Shown: one piece after another, positions 22,046-32,648 of the stretch
Layout: the number at the start of each line of letters is the position of its first letter
Position numbering within the stretch: position 1 is the stretch's first letter
Made by a program: the position numbers and the translations under genes
NCBI RefSeq assembly: GCF_921293095.1
Contig: NC_060257.1
Location: 63,682,472 to 63,746,471 of the forward strand
Direction: 5' to 3'
Length of the DNA: 64,000 bases
Source of the DNA: Ischnura elegans
Taxonomy: Eukaryota > Arthropoda > Insecta > Odonata > Coenagrionidae
Notes under the pieces: model-generated
What the model saw: only the letters and a program-made list of their open reading frames with translations
What the model was told of the DNA's origin: nothing
The model's database searches: none

Positions 22046-23544
22046 GCTCAAATTAAATTGCCTTTAAAAAGGTATTTATTTAATTTATTTATGGTCACAA
22101 CAGCTTAACAGCCATATTCTTTAACAATGAAGTTGGTCTATTCTCAGGATATATGGTCATTAATATGATCTTGTACATACATATTGTATTTTTTATTGTG
22201 ATTGTCAAAGCCAATATTGTAAAACTCTGGCAACTTACTTCCTGGAGAGTCTGATGGCTAGCCAAGCAATGGTCATTCAGAATAGCGGAGGGTAAAGACT
22301 TCATCTGATTTATCCGGATAGTGACAGCAAAATTATGTACTCACTTAATTTTGAATGATTGATGTCTGCCTAAAGAAATGTCATTCTCAATTTCCAATAG
22401 AAGCATTACTTAGTTGTAATGGCACATGAAACTTTAGAAGATAGAGCTAATTGATCACATGAAAATGTGTTTTTATTGCCCCTAACTAAGAGTTAATGTA
22501 ATATTGATTACCATAAAAACATATTGCCATAGTCTAGTCAGACTTTGTGTCATCCATGAAATATTTGGTGAGTGTTATTTTTGTAAAATGAGTAATTTGA
22601 TATCTGAATCCATTCTCTGGCCATATTTATTCTTTTCCATAACTTTTCCTAATTAGAGACCTGTCATGCTGCAGTTATCAGCTAGGAACAAGTGAAATAG
22701 GAAGTAAAATATGATTCAATTTGATTTTCCCTTTGGTAGATGCCATTAGTAATTAAATCAGGTGCTTCTAAACATGGTTGGCTTTAAATCGTGCATTATA
22801 GAAGTTGTGTGATTCGAGTATTACTTTACAAAATTGATTTTCCCACAGTTCAATTGACATTAGCTGCTTGTTCACTGTCTCTGAAATAAGCTACTTGACT
22901 AAGGTGCCATATATATGAAAAATATCATGAACGTGTGTATTGGGTCATAATAACATATCACCTTTATTGAAATTATCTTATGCTACAAACTTTATTTTTC
23001 CTTATTGAAAAGCTGTCTGATCTGGGAAAATTTTCCTTCACGTGCAATTTGATATTGTGAGAAATATGTGTTGATTGCATTTACAAAGGTTTCATTCTAC
23101 CATATGTATGGCAGCATTCGTTACATTTTTATCATTTTTGACCATTTGGGCGTGGAAAATGAATTTGTCATTTCCATTTGCTGACTGTCGTCAATATGAA
23201 ACCAACAAACATCGAATAAATTTTGTATTATGCTACTTTTTTGTGTTCTTTCTTGTATCCTGATATGAAAGTGGTGTATATATATACTTGGTGAACTCCG
23301 AAGAAAAAAAACTATCCAATTCTTCCCGCATTTGTGGCTTACAAGCTTAGAAGATATTTGATATCTACAGAGAATGAAGGAAGAGTGGATATATGTCAAT
23401 GGTAACACATTTGTCCACAAAGAATTTTTTTCCTGACCCAAAAATCTTTTTATTTCATACAACTAGCTCAAATATTAATAGTTACTACCCTTTTGATCTG
23501 GAGTGTAGCTCTCTACAGTTTGGAAACGTAGACACTTAGGAAGG
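22046..23544. other. No gene or known repeat recognised
   Basis: AT-rich sequence downstream of HMGCR. It may include a distal part of a longer 3' UTR. Confidence 0.5.
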
Positions 23545-23723
23545 AGGATGAGGGAAGACTTGAGGCATTTGAGATGTGGGTGTGGCGAAGAATGGAGAGG
23601 GTGAAGTGGATGGAGAGAAAGAGGAACGAAGAAGTGCTGGACATGGTGGGTGAGGAGAGGCAGCTTTTAGATTAGATAAGGAGGAGACAGAAGGTATGGA
23701 TGGAGAGAGTAGTGTTTGAAGGA
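23545..23723 (+). pseudogene. LINE reverse transcriptase C-terminal relic (1 of 3)
   Basis: In frame from 23547 it reads LEAFEMWVWRRMERVKWMER, then RNEEVLDMVGEERQLLD, a stop, and IRRRQKVWMERV. This EMW-WRR … RRRQ pattern is typical of the region between the RT core and the C-terminus in a common clade of arthropod non-LTR retrotransposons. It has an in-frame stop and no complete ORF. It is followed directly by a perfect hairpin (23725-23759). Confidence 0.65.
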
Positions 23724-23724
23724 C

Positions 23725-23759
23725 AGGGAGGCTCACAGAATGCTTCTGTGAGCCTCCCT
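23725..23759. repeat. Perfect 16-bp hairpin
   Basis: AGGGAGGCTCACAGAA (23725-23740) pairs exactly with 23744-23759 around a 3-nt loop, TGC. It lies at the edge of the LINE relic. Confidence 0.75.
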
Positions 23760-24177
23760 TGGAAACCTACCTTAATCGGTTGAATACAATAATAAAAATC
23801 CCCGAAGTGTGATTTACATTATATTTACCGCTGGAGAAATCCTTTAAACTTCTATCTATCTGAGGACAATACCCTTGGAAAAAATTGGTACCTTCTATCA
23901 TTTTTAGAGAGTGAGAAATAGTTTTTTCTGAAAAAATTCTAGTCTACCTTATAGTTGATAAATGAACAGGGTTGCGAACAATTTATTGGGTCCAACCCTG
24001 AATTTTTTTATTGGTTTTAGAGATATAGTGCCGAAGAAATGCTTGATAACTTGAAGCTTTAATTATTTGTCCTAAAGTATTACATATAAGGCATCCATAC
24101 CCTCTTGATGAATCATCCCCTGGAATGAAGTATTTTAGAGTTGTGATTCACTCTCACTTGATGATTTAATCAATTAG

Positions 24178-24390
24178 TTGGTTTGAAAAAGTGAGGGTAG
24201 AGATCACCTGAGCCTAAGCTATTGGCAAACAATCAAGGCAGAAAGGCCAGTTCCTTTTCCAATGTCACCTTGAACTTCAAGGATTTTTTTCTTTGGGGGT
24301 GTCCATAGGCTTTAGCTGGGACTTGGATCTGGGATTCTTCCATCAGGAGTAAAGCACAATACCAACTTGGTTACTCTCGAAAACTGATTG
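24178..24390 (-). mobile_element. SINE (family S1), reverse copy
   Basis: On the - strand it matches the S1 copy at 4133-4335: AATCCTTGAAGTTCAAGGTG, then GGAAAAGG, then CTCTACCCTCACTTTTTCAA. The two copies are clearly diverged, so the family is old. Confidence 0.55.
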
Positions 24391-25298
24391 AAAATAAAAC
24401 ATACTTTTTTTTCTCCTCAGCTTCCTCAAAATCAGTTAAGAAAAGACATGATAATCAAATAACACTTTAATCAATTTTGGTGCCTCAAAATCTCTAATAT
24501 ATACATTTGTAACCATTAAAAAATTTTTTGTAGTAATAATAACTTGCAATATAAAATATGCGCAGAGTAATAATTCTCTTGCAAAAAAAGTTAAGGAAAG
24601 TGCATTACGGCAATGCTAATTTTGCCATGACGTCACTGGAGGATGCTAAGGTAAAATTAGATAAATATACCTAAAAATTCTTTTGCTTTAACAGGGAAAA
24701 TATTGCTGGCATATTATAACTAAGCTAAATAAGACATTAGTGGCTCCTACTTTTAGTCTTCCCGATAGGTATACTGTACTGGTTTTTGATGAGGGGTGGT
24801 CTGGCCAGTTCAGCTTGCCCCCACATCACTCACGTCTATTGTGGAGGGTATATGAAAGGTGTAACAATAAGTCTTTGATAACTAGAACCAAAGTATTTTT
24901 TGCAATTAAAAATATTCAATGTTTTCATGAGTTGCTTTATCTGCAAAATTCTCAGTGTAAAAGGATCATATAAAAAAATTAATTTAATAGAGGTGTCAGA
25001 AGGATATAGAAAACTTAATGCTTTTTTGAAAGGATTATTCAATAAGTTTATTTTAGAGGTTTTTTTATATTTCAGTGGAGTTTCAAGGAACAAATTCACT
25101 ATATATATAATAAATAGAACCATAACACATCATTAAGTTTTACAAGCTGTGAAATTCTGACTTTTCAAATAATTTTTCATTAACTTTTATCTATTTGTAA
25201 ATGGCCAGAACAGCGTCTAAATCCATTTCCAGCATGTAATTTCCTGAAATTTTTGGGAGGAAGACCACCGAATACCACGGTACAGAGCCTCAGCCAAG

Positions 25299-25607
25299 CA
25301 GTGGTGCAGTGAGGGGGGTTTTTGGTGGATAAACACCCCCCCACCCCCAGAGCTCAGAGAAATTTTTAAGTTAAATCCATTTTACTTGATTGGATTAATA
25401 TTACTTATTGAATAGTGGAAGGATTAATAAAATATCTCTTAGAAAGCTGTAAAACTCACCACTTTGAACCATTTATCTTAAAATTCATCTGGAGAATGGC
25501 CCCTGCACCTCCCGTTTACCCCGGTGGGTAATCCACACCCATCAGGCCCCCACTATTAGTTGCATAAAATAGTTCCCCTATAGTCTTAATTCCTAGCTGC
25601 ATCTGTG
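25299..25607 (+). mobile_element. hAT-type MITE, family A, degenerate copy
   Basis: It starts CAGTGGTGCAGTGAGG and ends CCTAGCTGCATCTGTG. The body has the family signature GAATAGTGGAAGGATTAATA and AAAGCTGTAAAACTCACCA. The flanking octamers (CAGCCAAG and CAGCCGAA) agree at only 6 of 8 positions. A family B element follows 19 bp later. Confidence 0.65.
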
Positions 25608-25626
25608 CAGCCGAAGGCCCCCAATC

Positions 25627-25892
25627 CAGTGGCGTAGCCATGGGGGGGGGGGAGGCCAAGGGGTCCAGACCTCCCCCAAAATATAAAAACACAATTATTT
25701 TCCCCCATAAAAGAAAACAAAATATTGAAAAATCATGAATTTGCAAAATTTTTCCTCGACAAATAAAGTTTTTTCGATTATTAAAAGTGTTAAAATTAGT
25801 TTAAAACCCATTACTTAGTACCCTGTTTTTTCAAAAAAATTTTACAACCTAGTGTTGGACCCCCCTGAACGAAATTCCTGGCTACGCCACTG
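25627..25892 (-). mobile_element. hAT-type MITE, family B, with exact target duplication
   Basis: The terminal inverted repeats are CAGTGGCGTAGCCATGG and CCTGGCTACGCCACTG. It is flanked by an exact 8-bp duplication CCCCAATC (25619-25626 and 25893-25900). At 266 bp it is the best preserved family B copy. Confidence 0.88.
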
Positions 25893-26050
25893 CCCCAATC
25901 ACCTCAGATCACCCCTGAATGTGATCGTTACTTTTCCTACTGTAAATAATTTACTGCTGTTCAAACGAATGGCAAAATGTTATTGCTCTTAATTGCAATG
26001 AATGTTTTATATAAGCTTGTTTAATTAGTTTATAAATGTGGAGCTGCTTA

Positions 26051-26302
26051 CAGTGGAAAGCTTCCAGGAATTTCGTTTGGAGGGAGTTCAAAACCAGGGG
26101 GAAATAAAAAAAAAACAAGGTACTAAGTTATGGGTTAAACTAGTTTTAACACTTTTCATAATCGAAAAAACTTCATTTGTCAAAGAAATCTTTTTTAAAT
26201 TCATGATTTTAATATGATTCAGTATTTGGTGGTCTTTTGTGGAGGAATATAATTATGTTTTTATATTTCGGGGGGATCCGGATCCCCCGCAAACCCTCCC
26301 TG
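26051..26302 (+). mobile_element. hAT-type MITE, family B, with target duplication and eroded terminus
   Basis: It starts CAGTGGAAAGCTTCCAGG and carries the family B body in the orientation opposite to the copy at 25627. An exact octamer, GCTGCTTA, flanks it (26043-26050 and 26303-26310). The right terminus has lost the usual GGCTACGCCACTG and ends CCCTCCCTG. It holds the palindrome GGGGGATCCGGATCCCCC. Confidence 0.75.
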
Positions 26303-26889
26303 GCTGCTTACTCGCGAGAGGTACCCTCCGCATGGAGCAGCTTTCTCCTTATCCGGGCTCCGCGCGAGCCGCTCCGGAGCTTGACGGCTGGGCCGGCTCG
26401 GCTACAAGGACTGAAGAATGCGAAATGCGTAGCTTTTTCAGGCAAATAAATTAAATCTCTCCAGGAGAGAAACTATCGAGAACTTGCATACTCGTCCAAA
26501 AAATGTGTCATAATTTTCTCTTTCGAATGAAGTACTTCCCATGCCTCCACGCGCCTTGGTTGCTAAGGTATTTGCTTCGAAAGGTAATAATCAAGGCATT
26601 GTCTTCAGTCATTTGTTTACCCTCTGCTCCTTGCTCAAATAAAGGGGCACTTCCAAGCCCTACTTGATTCTAGAAAGATGTCCTCCGACGACCTCTACGC
26701 GTCCTTCAGGGTCTTCTTGGCTCGGCGAAATCCTCACACCCCACTCGTATTTGACCTTGAACACCGCATTTCCTCTCGTTTTTTGAGAATTTTGTCTTCG
26801 AAGAAATGCTGAGTTTTTCGAGCTTTTCTGGTCACGTGATAAAAGTCATGAAAGTGAGAGTAAATCGGCCTCAGTGACCTTGAAACCCC

Positions 26890-27365
26890 CCAGTGAGAAA
26901 AGGGTGGTGGAATCCACGTGGAACCCACGTGGAGATGTAACGTGGATACCACGTGCTTTTGGTCGTGGAATCAACGTGGAACCCACGTGGAAATTTGGTG
27001 GAAAAATTAAAACAGCAGTTGGTGCTGTCCTAAAACCATTAAAACCTCAACCACTCTATATCTAAATCTTCTATATATGTGTCTACGATTTTTCATGTGC
27101 TCTCATGGCTGCCTTTCCACGAATTATATAAAAATAGAATGTGCGATACATTTTCACATAACTAGCGTGGTTTCAGGATGATAAATGACGCAATGTCACC
27201 AGAGAATTAAGTTCCACAAATTAGAAATTCTGTTTAACATTTTATTCTAATCACCACAAATCCACTTGAAATCAACGTGGATTCCACGTGGATCCAACCA
27301 CTCAATATCCACCACCACCATATATCCACGAGTCAACGTGGATTCCACCACCCATTTCTCACTGG
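26890..27365. mobile_element. Inverted-repeat element carrying a CACGTG (E-box) array
   Basis: The ends CCAGTGAGAAAAGGGTGGTG (26890-) and CCACCCATTTCTCACTGG (-27365) are inverted repeats about 30 bp long. Both subterminal parts repeat GTGGAATCCACGTGG-like units. At least five CACGTG hexamers fall within 430 bp. It is 476 bp long with no open frame. The family is unknown to me, and no clear target duplication is seen. Confidence 0.6.
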
Positions 27366-28153
27366 GCCCACACCCCCGCCGTTATTGCGGGGAAATTAAT
27401 GCCGAACTTCGCCGCCGGCAATGTAGGCTCCCATTGGCTACTTACGGCGCTGCGGTCGCTAGTCCAGCGGTATGTTCAAAACTTGAAATGCATGTGCACC
27501 ATCCTTCAGAAGGCGGTATATTTTTTTAACAAATGTAGTGACTGATTTATAACTTAATATCAAGAGTTTTACGCTTCAAAAATGGCTTACAAACGCCATT
27601 TAATTAGTTTAAGCGTTAATAATTGCTGTGTGTGCCTACCTTTTTATTACGTTTCATGTTGTTGGACTGTAATCCAGTAACAGCAGAAGTTTCTGTCCCC
27701 TCCTTTTTCAAAACAAATTACATGCATTGCGATATTTAATTTATTTTGAAATTTGAAATTTATTCCTTGTATAATATACAGATCTTGAGTAATACGAAAT
27801 TTTTACATAAAACAATGAAAATTAGGTGCCCCTTAGGATAATTCCTCTTTGTGGATAACCGACTCTTCAAAAGTCGCTCTTTTAAGATATTAGCTACATA
27901 ACACAAAGTACATAACACACTGAAGTTTTGCTGAATCACAAAATCAACACAAAAACATAATTCTCTTGATTTCAAATGACCAATCTATTACATTTTAAGG
28001 AAACATCTCTCTTTGTTTAACAATATGTGTGATGAGGCAAGAAAGTAAATTTAAAATCTAAACATTTGTAAATCAGGAAAAAAACAGATTTGCTGGAACA
28101 CAAAAAACTCAATACAACAACAATATATCAGAGAATAACCTTTATTCAAACTT

Positions 28154-28533
28154 TTTAATCAAGTACGCCACCTCCTTGTTTTTGAATAACCGATCTTTAA
28201 CACATTTTAGGAAGCTTCTCTTCTTTGTTACACAAGATATATGATGAGGCAAGGAAGTAAATAATTTAGGGCCTAAATAAATAAATGATCTTCTAAATAT
28301 TTCGTCATTTGGTTTTGGCATGTAATGTTTTGAATTTGATCTTAGATTATAAATTCTGGGTTTTACTTTTTCTCCTCCACGGTTATAGAATAGTCTTAAA
28401 ACCTTATAGTGCCTCGAGGGTAAAATATATTTATCCTCTGAAATATGGGGAAAGAAGGAGCCGTAATTTGGGCCTGAGTCACAACTCTTACCACCCTCTT
28501 TAGGGATACCAGTATCACATTATATAGTATATT
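28154..28533 (-). pseudogene. LINE ORF2 C-terminal relic
   Basis: On the - strand an open frame of about 126 codons without a start includes KYILPSRHYKVLRLFYN, YMPKPNDEIFRRSFIYLGPK and LFTSLPHHI, ending KKFE-stop. The pattern R-SF-Y-GPKL-SLP followed by a Lys-rich F-K segment is typical of the extreme C-terminus of Jockey/CR1-like non-LTR retrotransposons. Part of the following 3' sequence (CTTGCCTCATCA…AACAAAGA) is repeated at 27990-28060. Confidence 0.55.
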
Positions 28534-28700
28534 TCACCAGTATATTTTCACATGTATATTTGAATACGCATTCTTACTAAATATTTGAAGCAAATTTTAT
28601 TTAGATATCTATTTCTTTCCATGACTTCTACTTAAAAGTAATATTGTTATCGCAACCAATATTTTTATTCAAGTACAATTACCTTCTTATTTTTGGATAT

Positions 28701-30038
28701 TGTAACCGGTGCATTCTGCCCGCTTACATAGTGGCGCATGAGACGGGAGTGCGAGGTAAAGGAAGGCCGTTTTTATTTCTTTTGATATGTGTCCGTGTGA
28801 ATGTGTGCGTGAGTGTCATGAATCATTGAGTCCCCATTTGATGTTTCCCTATTTTCCTCCCCACAATGTGTAATGCTTTCCCGCCCCCTAAAGTGTGCAA
28901 GTCGAACTCTTAAGACGAAGAAGAGCGTGGTTTCCCCCCCCCCCCCTCGTGTCCTTGGTGAAGTGACCGTCCAGCCCCAAGTGCATCATCCTTTTTTTTT
29001 TCCCTGACCCCTCCCTCCCTGGTGTTTCCTCCCCTCATTGGCTATATAACGTGGTGCACCGGAGGAAAGAGGGTTTAGATGATTTTCTTTTTGGGCGATT
29101 CCAAGCAACAAAAAACGCTCCCAAGAGTAGGCGGAGTTTGGGGAGGCAGAGAAAAAAGTTGGTGGAGAGATCCCGAGAGAGAGAGAGAGAGGGTGCCCAA
29201 TACGAGTAGGAGTTGCAAGGTAGACTCGTGGTGCTGATGAAAGGATCTCCCAACTGTCGCAGAGAGGCCACCTCCCACTCGTGAACCTGCCGGAGTTGAC
29301 GCAGAGCAGCCTACGCCGCGGAACGGAATCGCCACGATCAGCAGATCGAGAGCCCCGAAAATTCAACAAACTGTAAGAGAAAAAGCCACGAAATCCCATT
29401 CCCCATTCCCCCCCCCCCCCCCCCCAAGGAACAGAAGAAAATTCCCACTTCACCAAGTCAAGAAGAGAATTCATTAAAAACGTTTGTAAAATTTCCCCCC
29501 GCACAAATAGAGAAGAGGACAGTACTTCCCCTATTACCGTGTGAATTTCAGTGCAATATCTATTTCGTTGTTTCATATTTCCATTCCCCCGTTTCTTTTT
29601 GTTTTTTATTTATTTGTCCCCTTTTCTTGTGGTTTTTGTATGGGTTATGAATGTGAAAACGTGTAGCGTGATTTTTTTTGGGTTTAGGTTAAGGACTGAA
29701 ATTTTTCTGTTGTGCAGCATAGTGAATTATGCGTTGTATTTCATTGAATTCAAGGAGAAGAAGTTAATTGTTACTTTTGCCATTGATTTGCTTGTATTTG
29801 TAAATGATCATATTTAAACTCATTAAATTTATGTTGAGCGAACTACGCAGTCGAACGGCTTTCTTTATCCGAACGCTACTGTCTCAGGTCTCATCACCCC
29901 TAAACTTCCCCTCCTACCCTTTCCCAAAATCCCATTCCCTCGCCCCAGGTGCATGGAATATCCCCGCTACACCTCTGCCCTCCCCTTTTGCCCTCCAATC
30001 TCCCCCTCCCCGAATGTGCCCCGCGCGGTGGGGTTACA
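28701..30038 (+). repeat. 5' LTR
   Basis: It begins TGTAACC and ends GGTTACA, giving 7-bp inverted termini. It is 1338 bp, long for a Ty3-type element. It differs from the 3' LTR mainly in poly-C tract lengths and a few substitutions such as C29271 against T33216. It contains a GA-dinucleotide run near 29175 and a TATA box. Confidence 0.92.
29043..29049 (+). promoter_or_regulatory. LTR TATA box (TATATAA)
   Basis: TATATAACG sits in the middle of the LTR and is present identically in the 3' LTR near 32988. It is a plausible U3 promoter. Confidence 0.55.
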
Positions 30039-30042
30039 TCAT

Positions 30043-30060
30043 TGACGCCCGAACAGGGAC
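30043..30060 (+). other. Primer binding site (tRNA-Lys-like)
   Basis: TGACGCCCGAACAGGGAC lies four bases after the LTR end. It differs at one position from the sequence complementary to the 3' end of a tRNA-Lys. Confidence 0.72.
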
Positions 30061-30403
30061 CTGAGTGACTCAAGCGGAGTGATTAGTAAATTCGTTTCGT
30101 TTTGCATAGATCGCGGAAATTTCGTGGAGCGATTTTTTCTTAAATTTGTGAATCAGATTCCCAATTTTGTATGCGTCCCTTTCATTTCTGCTCATGTTCT
30201 TGTAGGGTGTCCGGATTTAATTGTGTTTTTGGTGGGCGTCAGTCAGTTGGCCACCGTGTTAGATGAAGGGTGGGTTAATTGTGTAGCCTTGACCGTGATT
30301 TGCCTTAGTGTGATTTTCATGATTGTTACTCTTTCAGCAAAGTGCGAATTTCATTGTTATTTTTTCCTTGTGTATTTTGTTGTAATAATTACTCTCGTAC
30401 GCG

Positions 30404-31411
30404 ATGGAACCAGAAGGTAAGAGTTTTAGAGAATATCGCGAACCCCCTAGATACGATGAGGACGGGTCAGATGCCAGTAGCGAGGTGAAAATCATTGACG
30501 TTTCTAACTGGGATGAGGAGCCGCAAGCGGAGAAGGCGGAGGATAGAATAGAGCACAGGAGTGGAGGCACCGAAATTACCAGCCTTAATGAGTTATTTAA
30601 AAAACTTGATGAAAAATTCGGAAGAGCTGAGGAAAAACTTGATGAGAGGTTTGAAAAATCTGAGGAAGCTAGGAGGGAAGATAAGAGAAAAGCTGAGGAA
30701 GCTAGGAGGGAAGATAAGAAGAAAGCTGAGGAAGCTAGGAGGGAGGGTATCAATAAATTTGAAAGACTAGAGGAAAAACTTGATGAGAGATTTGAAAAAG
30801 CTGAGCGAGCTAGAAAGGAGGATATCAAGAAATTTGAAAGACTAGAGGGGAAACTTGACGAGAAATTCGAACGAATAATGAAGGATATGAAAGAGCGTTT
30901 CGATACTGAGAAGGATGAAAGGGGGAAACTAGAAGGGAAGTTGGAGGCAATTAATGGGAAGATTGAAGGAATTGGGGAGATAGTGGACGAACGCGTTCAG
31001 GAAGTAAAAAGGGAAGTAAACGAGAAGGTAGAGGTTGTAAGGGAGCAAGTTGTAATAATTTCCCGAGATGTACAGGAGGAGAAGATCCACCACGAAAAAA
31101 GAATTAAAGATCTTGCCGAAGAAGTAGCGGGGATCCGTCGTATGAAGGTGGGTGGTACGGGTTCTCCGACTAATTTTCCGAGTCCCCCGGCTAATTTACA
31201 ATTCCGTGGCAAACCACATGAACACCCCATAGCATTTATGAGAGGAGTTGAAAACTATTATTCCGTTCACGCCATCCCGCCCGATATACGATCGCGGTTT
31301 TTCTATCAGATGTTGGATGAAGGGGCAAAGGGATGGGCGGATACTATTTTTCCTTTTCCGGAGGAGATGGAAGTATTCAAACAACTATTTGTCGCGCGGT
31401 ATTGGAGTTAA
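30404..31411 (+). CDS. Retrotransposon gag, N-terminal part, ending at an in-frame stop
   Basis: 335 codons from ATG. The N-terminus is acidic, and about residues 60-245 form a long Glu/Lys/Arg-rich coiled coil. This includes three near-identical 30-bp DNA repeats (30658-30747) encoding EEARRED-type units. From about residue 265 it resembles a Ty3-type Gag capsid start (FRGKPHEHPIAFMRGVENYY). The frame stops at TAA (31409-31411) in mid-capsid, while the downstream sequence continues in the same frame with capsid-like residues. The stop is therefore probably a disabling mutation in this copy, but a readthrough signal is not excluded. Confidence 0.75.
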   Translation: MEPEGKSFREYREPPRYDEDGSDASSEVKIIDVSNWDEEPQAEKAEDRIEHRSGGTEITSLNELFKKLDEKFGRAEEKLDERFEKSEEARREDKRKAEEARREDKKKAEEARREGINKFERLEEKLDERFEKAERARKEDIKKFERLEGKLDEKFERIMKDMKERFDTEKDERGKLEGKLEAINGKIEGIGEIVDERVQEVKREVNEKVEVVREQVVIISRDVQEEKIHHEKRIKDLAEEVAGIRRMKVGGTGSPTNFPSPPANLQFRGKPHEHPIAFMRGVENYYSVHAIPPDIRSRFFYQMLDEGAKGWADTIFPFPEEMEVFKQLFVARYWS

Positions 31412-31940
31412 GAGCATCGGATAAATTATAAAATTAAAGTTATGTCGGGAATGTACAGGAGGACGCCGGGAAGTAGCATGCAAGAGTACGCGACCCGGAA
31501 AATCGCAGCGATCAAACTGTGTGAGCCGCCGGAGAATGAGGAGGAAATGGTGGCATTATTAGTAAGACATTTCCCACCATATGTTCAGGATTTGCTCCGT
31601 AGTTTGGAGGTTGCCACTTACGACAAGCTCTTAATTATGCTCGGACGATTCGATCAGTCCCAAAATCATTTTGGAAGGGCAGAAGAGACCTACCCTAACG
31701 TAAACGCGATAAGGAATCCGTCACGCAGGGGGTTTAGCTCGTGGCACCACGGTGGAAGCCGAGGAGGAGGGCAGACTCAAGCAGATAGACAGGAGGGAAA
31801 TGAGAGAGAAGGGGGCGAAGGGAATCGGAATGAGGATAATATGCCCCAATCTCTTATGGATTTTTCTTTTCCACCTCCGCGGGCGGAAAACTTACGGAGT
31901 TTGGGTCGAGCGACTTCCCCCACCCAAACCTGCCGAGCAT
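31412..31940 (+). pseudogene. gag, C-terminal part downstream of the stop
   Basis: It is in the same frame as the upstream gag and includes MQEYATRKIAAIKLCEPPEN, HFPPYVQDLLRSLE and an Arg/Gly-rich tail (GGSRGGGQ). No CCHC zinc knuckle is visible; the basic RGG-like tail could stand in for nucleic-acid binding. An ATG at 31442 could start a separate 166-residue product. Confidence 0.6.
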
Positions 31941-31941
31941 A

Positions 31942-32308
31942 AGAGTGGAAGTCCCCATTTTATCAACACTACGGGTAGGAAGGATCCCAGCCCACGAGTT
32001 GAATCATGAGGAGAAGGAGAGGCTCCATTTATGTCCAGAAATTAAAAGTATGCTTCAAAAAGGTATCAGGGATATCTTCAACCGTTTCGAGAAAGCAAAT
32101 TTAAGGTTAAATATAACAAAATCTAATTTCCTCAGGAAAGAAATCCAATTTTTGGGATACGTTATCGATAATAAGGGAACGAAGGCCAACCCAGACAAGG
32201 TGAAGGCGATAGTGGATTGCGAACGGCCGAAAAACGTTCGGAGCCTTCGAGCATTCCTTGGAATGAGCAACTATTACGCGCGCTGTTGTAAAAATTATTC
32301 TGATACAA
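31942..32308 (+). pseudogene. pol remnant: RT thumb/connection fragment
   Basis: It lies in a frame shifted -1 relative to gag, as is usual for Ty3-type pol. It contains FEKANLRLNITKSNFLRKEI, QFLGYVIDNKG and RSLRAFLGMSNYYARCCKNY, the conserved C-terminal part of Ty3-type RT. The protease DTG motif and the RT YxDD box are absent, so an internal deletion joins a short protease-side segment directly to the RT end near 32060. Confidence 0.75.
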
Positions 32309-32341
32309 TCAGCCCAATGTTATTTTTTTCCATTGTACAGC

Positions 32342-32461
32342 GGACCATATGTCATTCGCCGTATCGTTGCCCCAAATGCTGTCGAGTTGGAAGGAGAAGA
32401 CGGCGGATTGATAGGTCCGTACAATTTCGGGAATCTAATTCCGTACATGTCCGAGATTTAA
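32342..32461 (+). pseudogene. Probable integrase C-terminal fragment
   Basis: Forty codons in a frame different from the RT fragment (GPYVIRRIVAPNAVELE … IGPYNFGNLIPYMSEI-stop) resemble the small C-terminal domain of Ty3-type integrases that ends in a loop-to-Pro-Tyr motif. The frame change marks a second deletion junction near 32310-32340. Confidence 0.5.
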
Positions 32462-32633
32462 TTTTTTTCGTTGCCAGACGCGCTCCCTAGGCGATGTTTT
32501 GTATTCCGCCTTTGTTTACTGTGTGTTGCTCCGCCTGAGTAGGAGGGCGTTCCCCTCGCGAATCGCGATTTTTTTTTGTGGGCGGATTGCCTGGATTTTT
32601 TTTCGTAAATACGTTCCCCGTATTTCCTCCTTT

Positions 32634-32645
32634 AGAGAGGAGGGC
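32634..32645 (+). other. Polypurine tract
   Basis: AGAGAGGAGGG immediately precedes the 3' LTR, the expected plus-strand primer of an LTR retroelement. Confidence 0.65.
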
Positions 32646-32648
32646 ATA

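Noticed and set aside
28986-29576. 196-codon open frame on the - strand
   Set aside because: It lies within the 5' LTR, is repeated in the 3' LTR with frame changes, and is rich in low-complexity Gly/Ser; probably noncoding.
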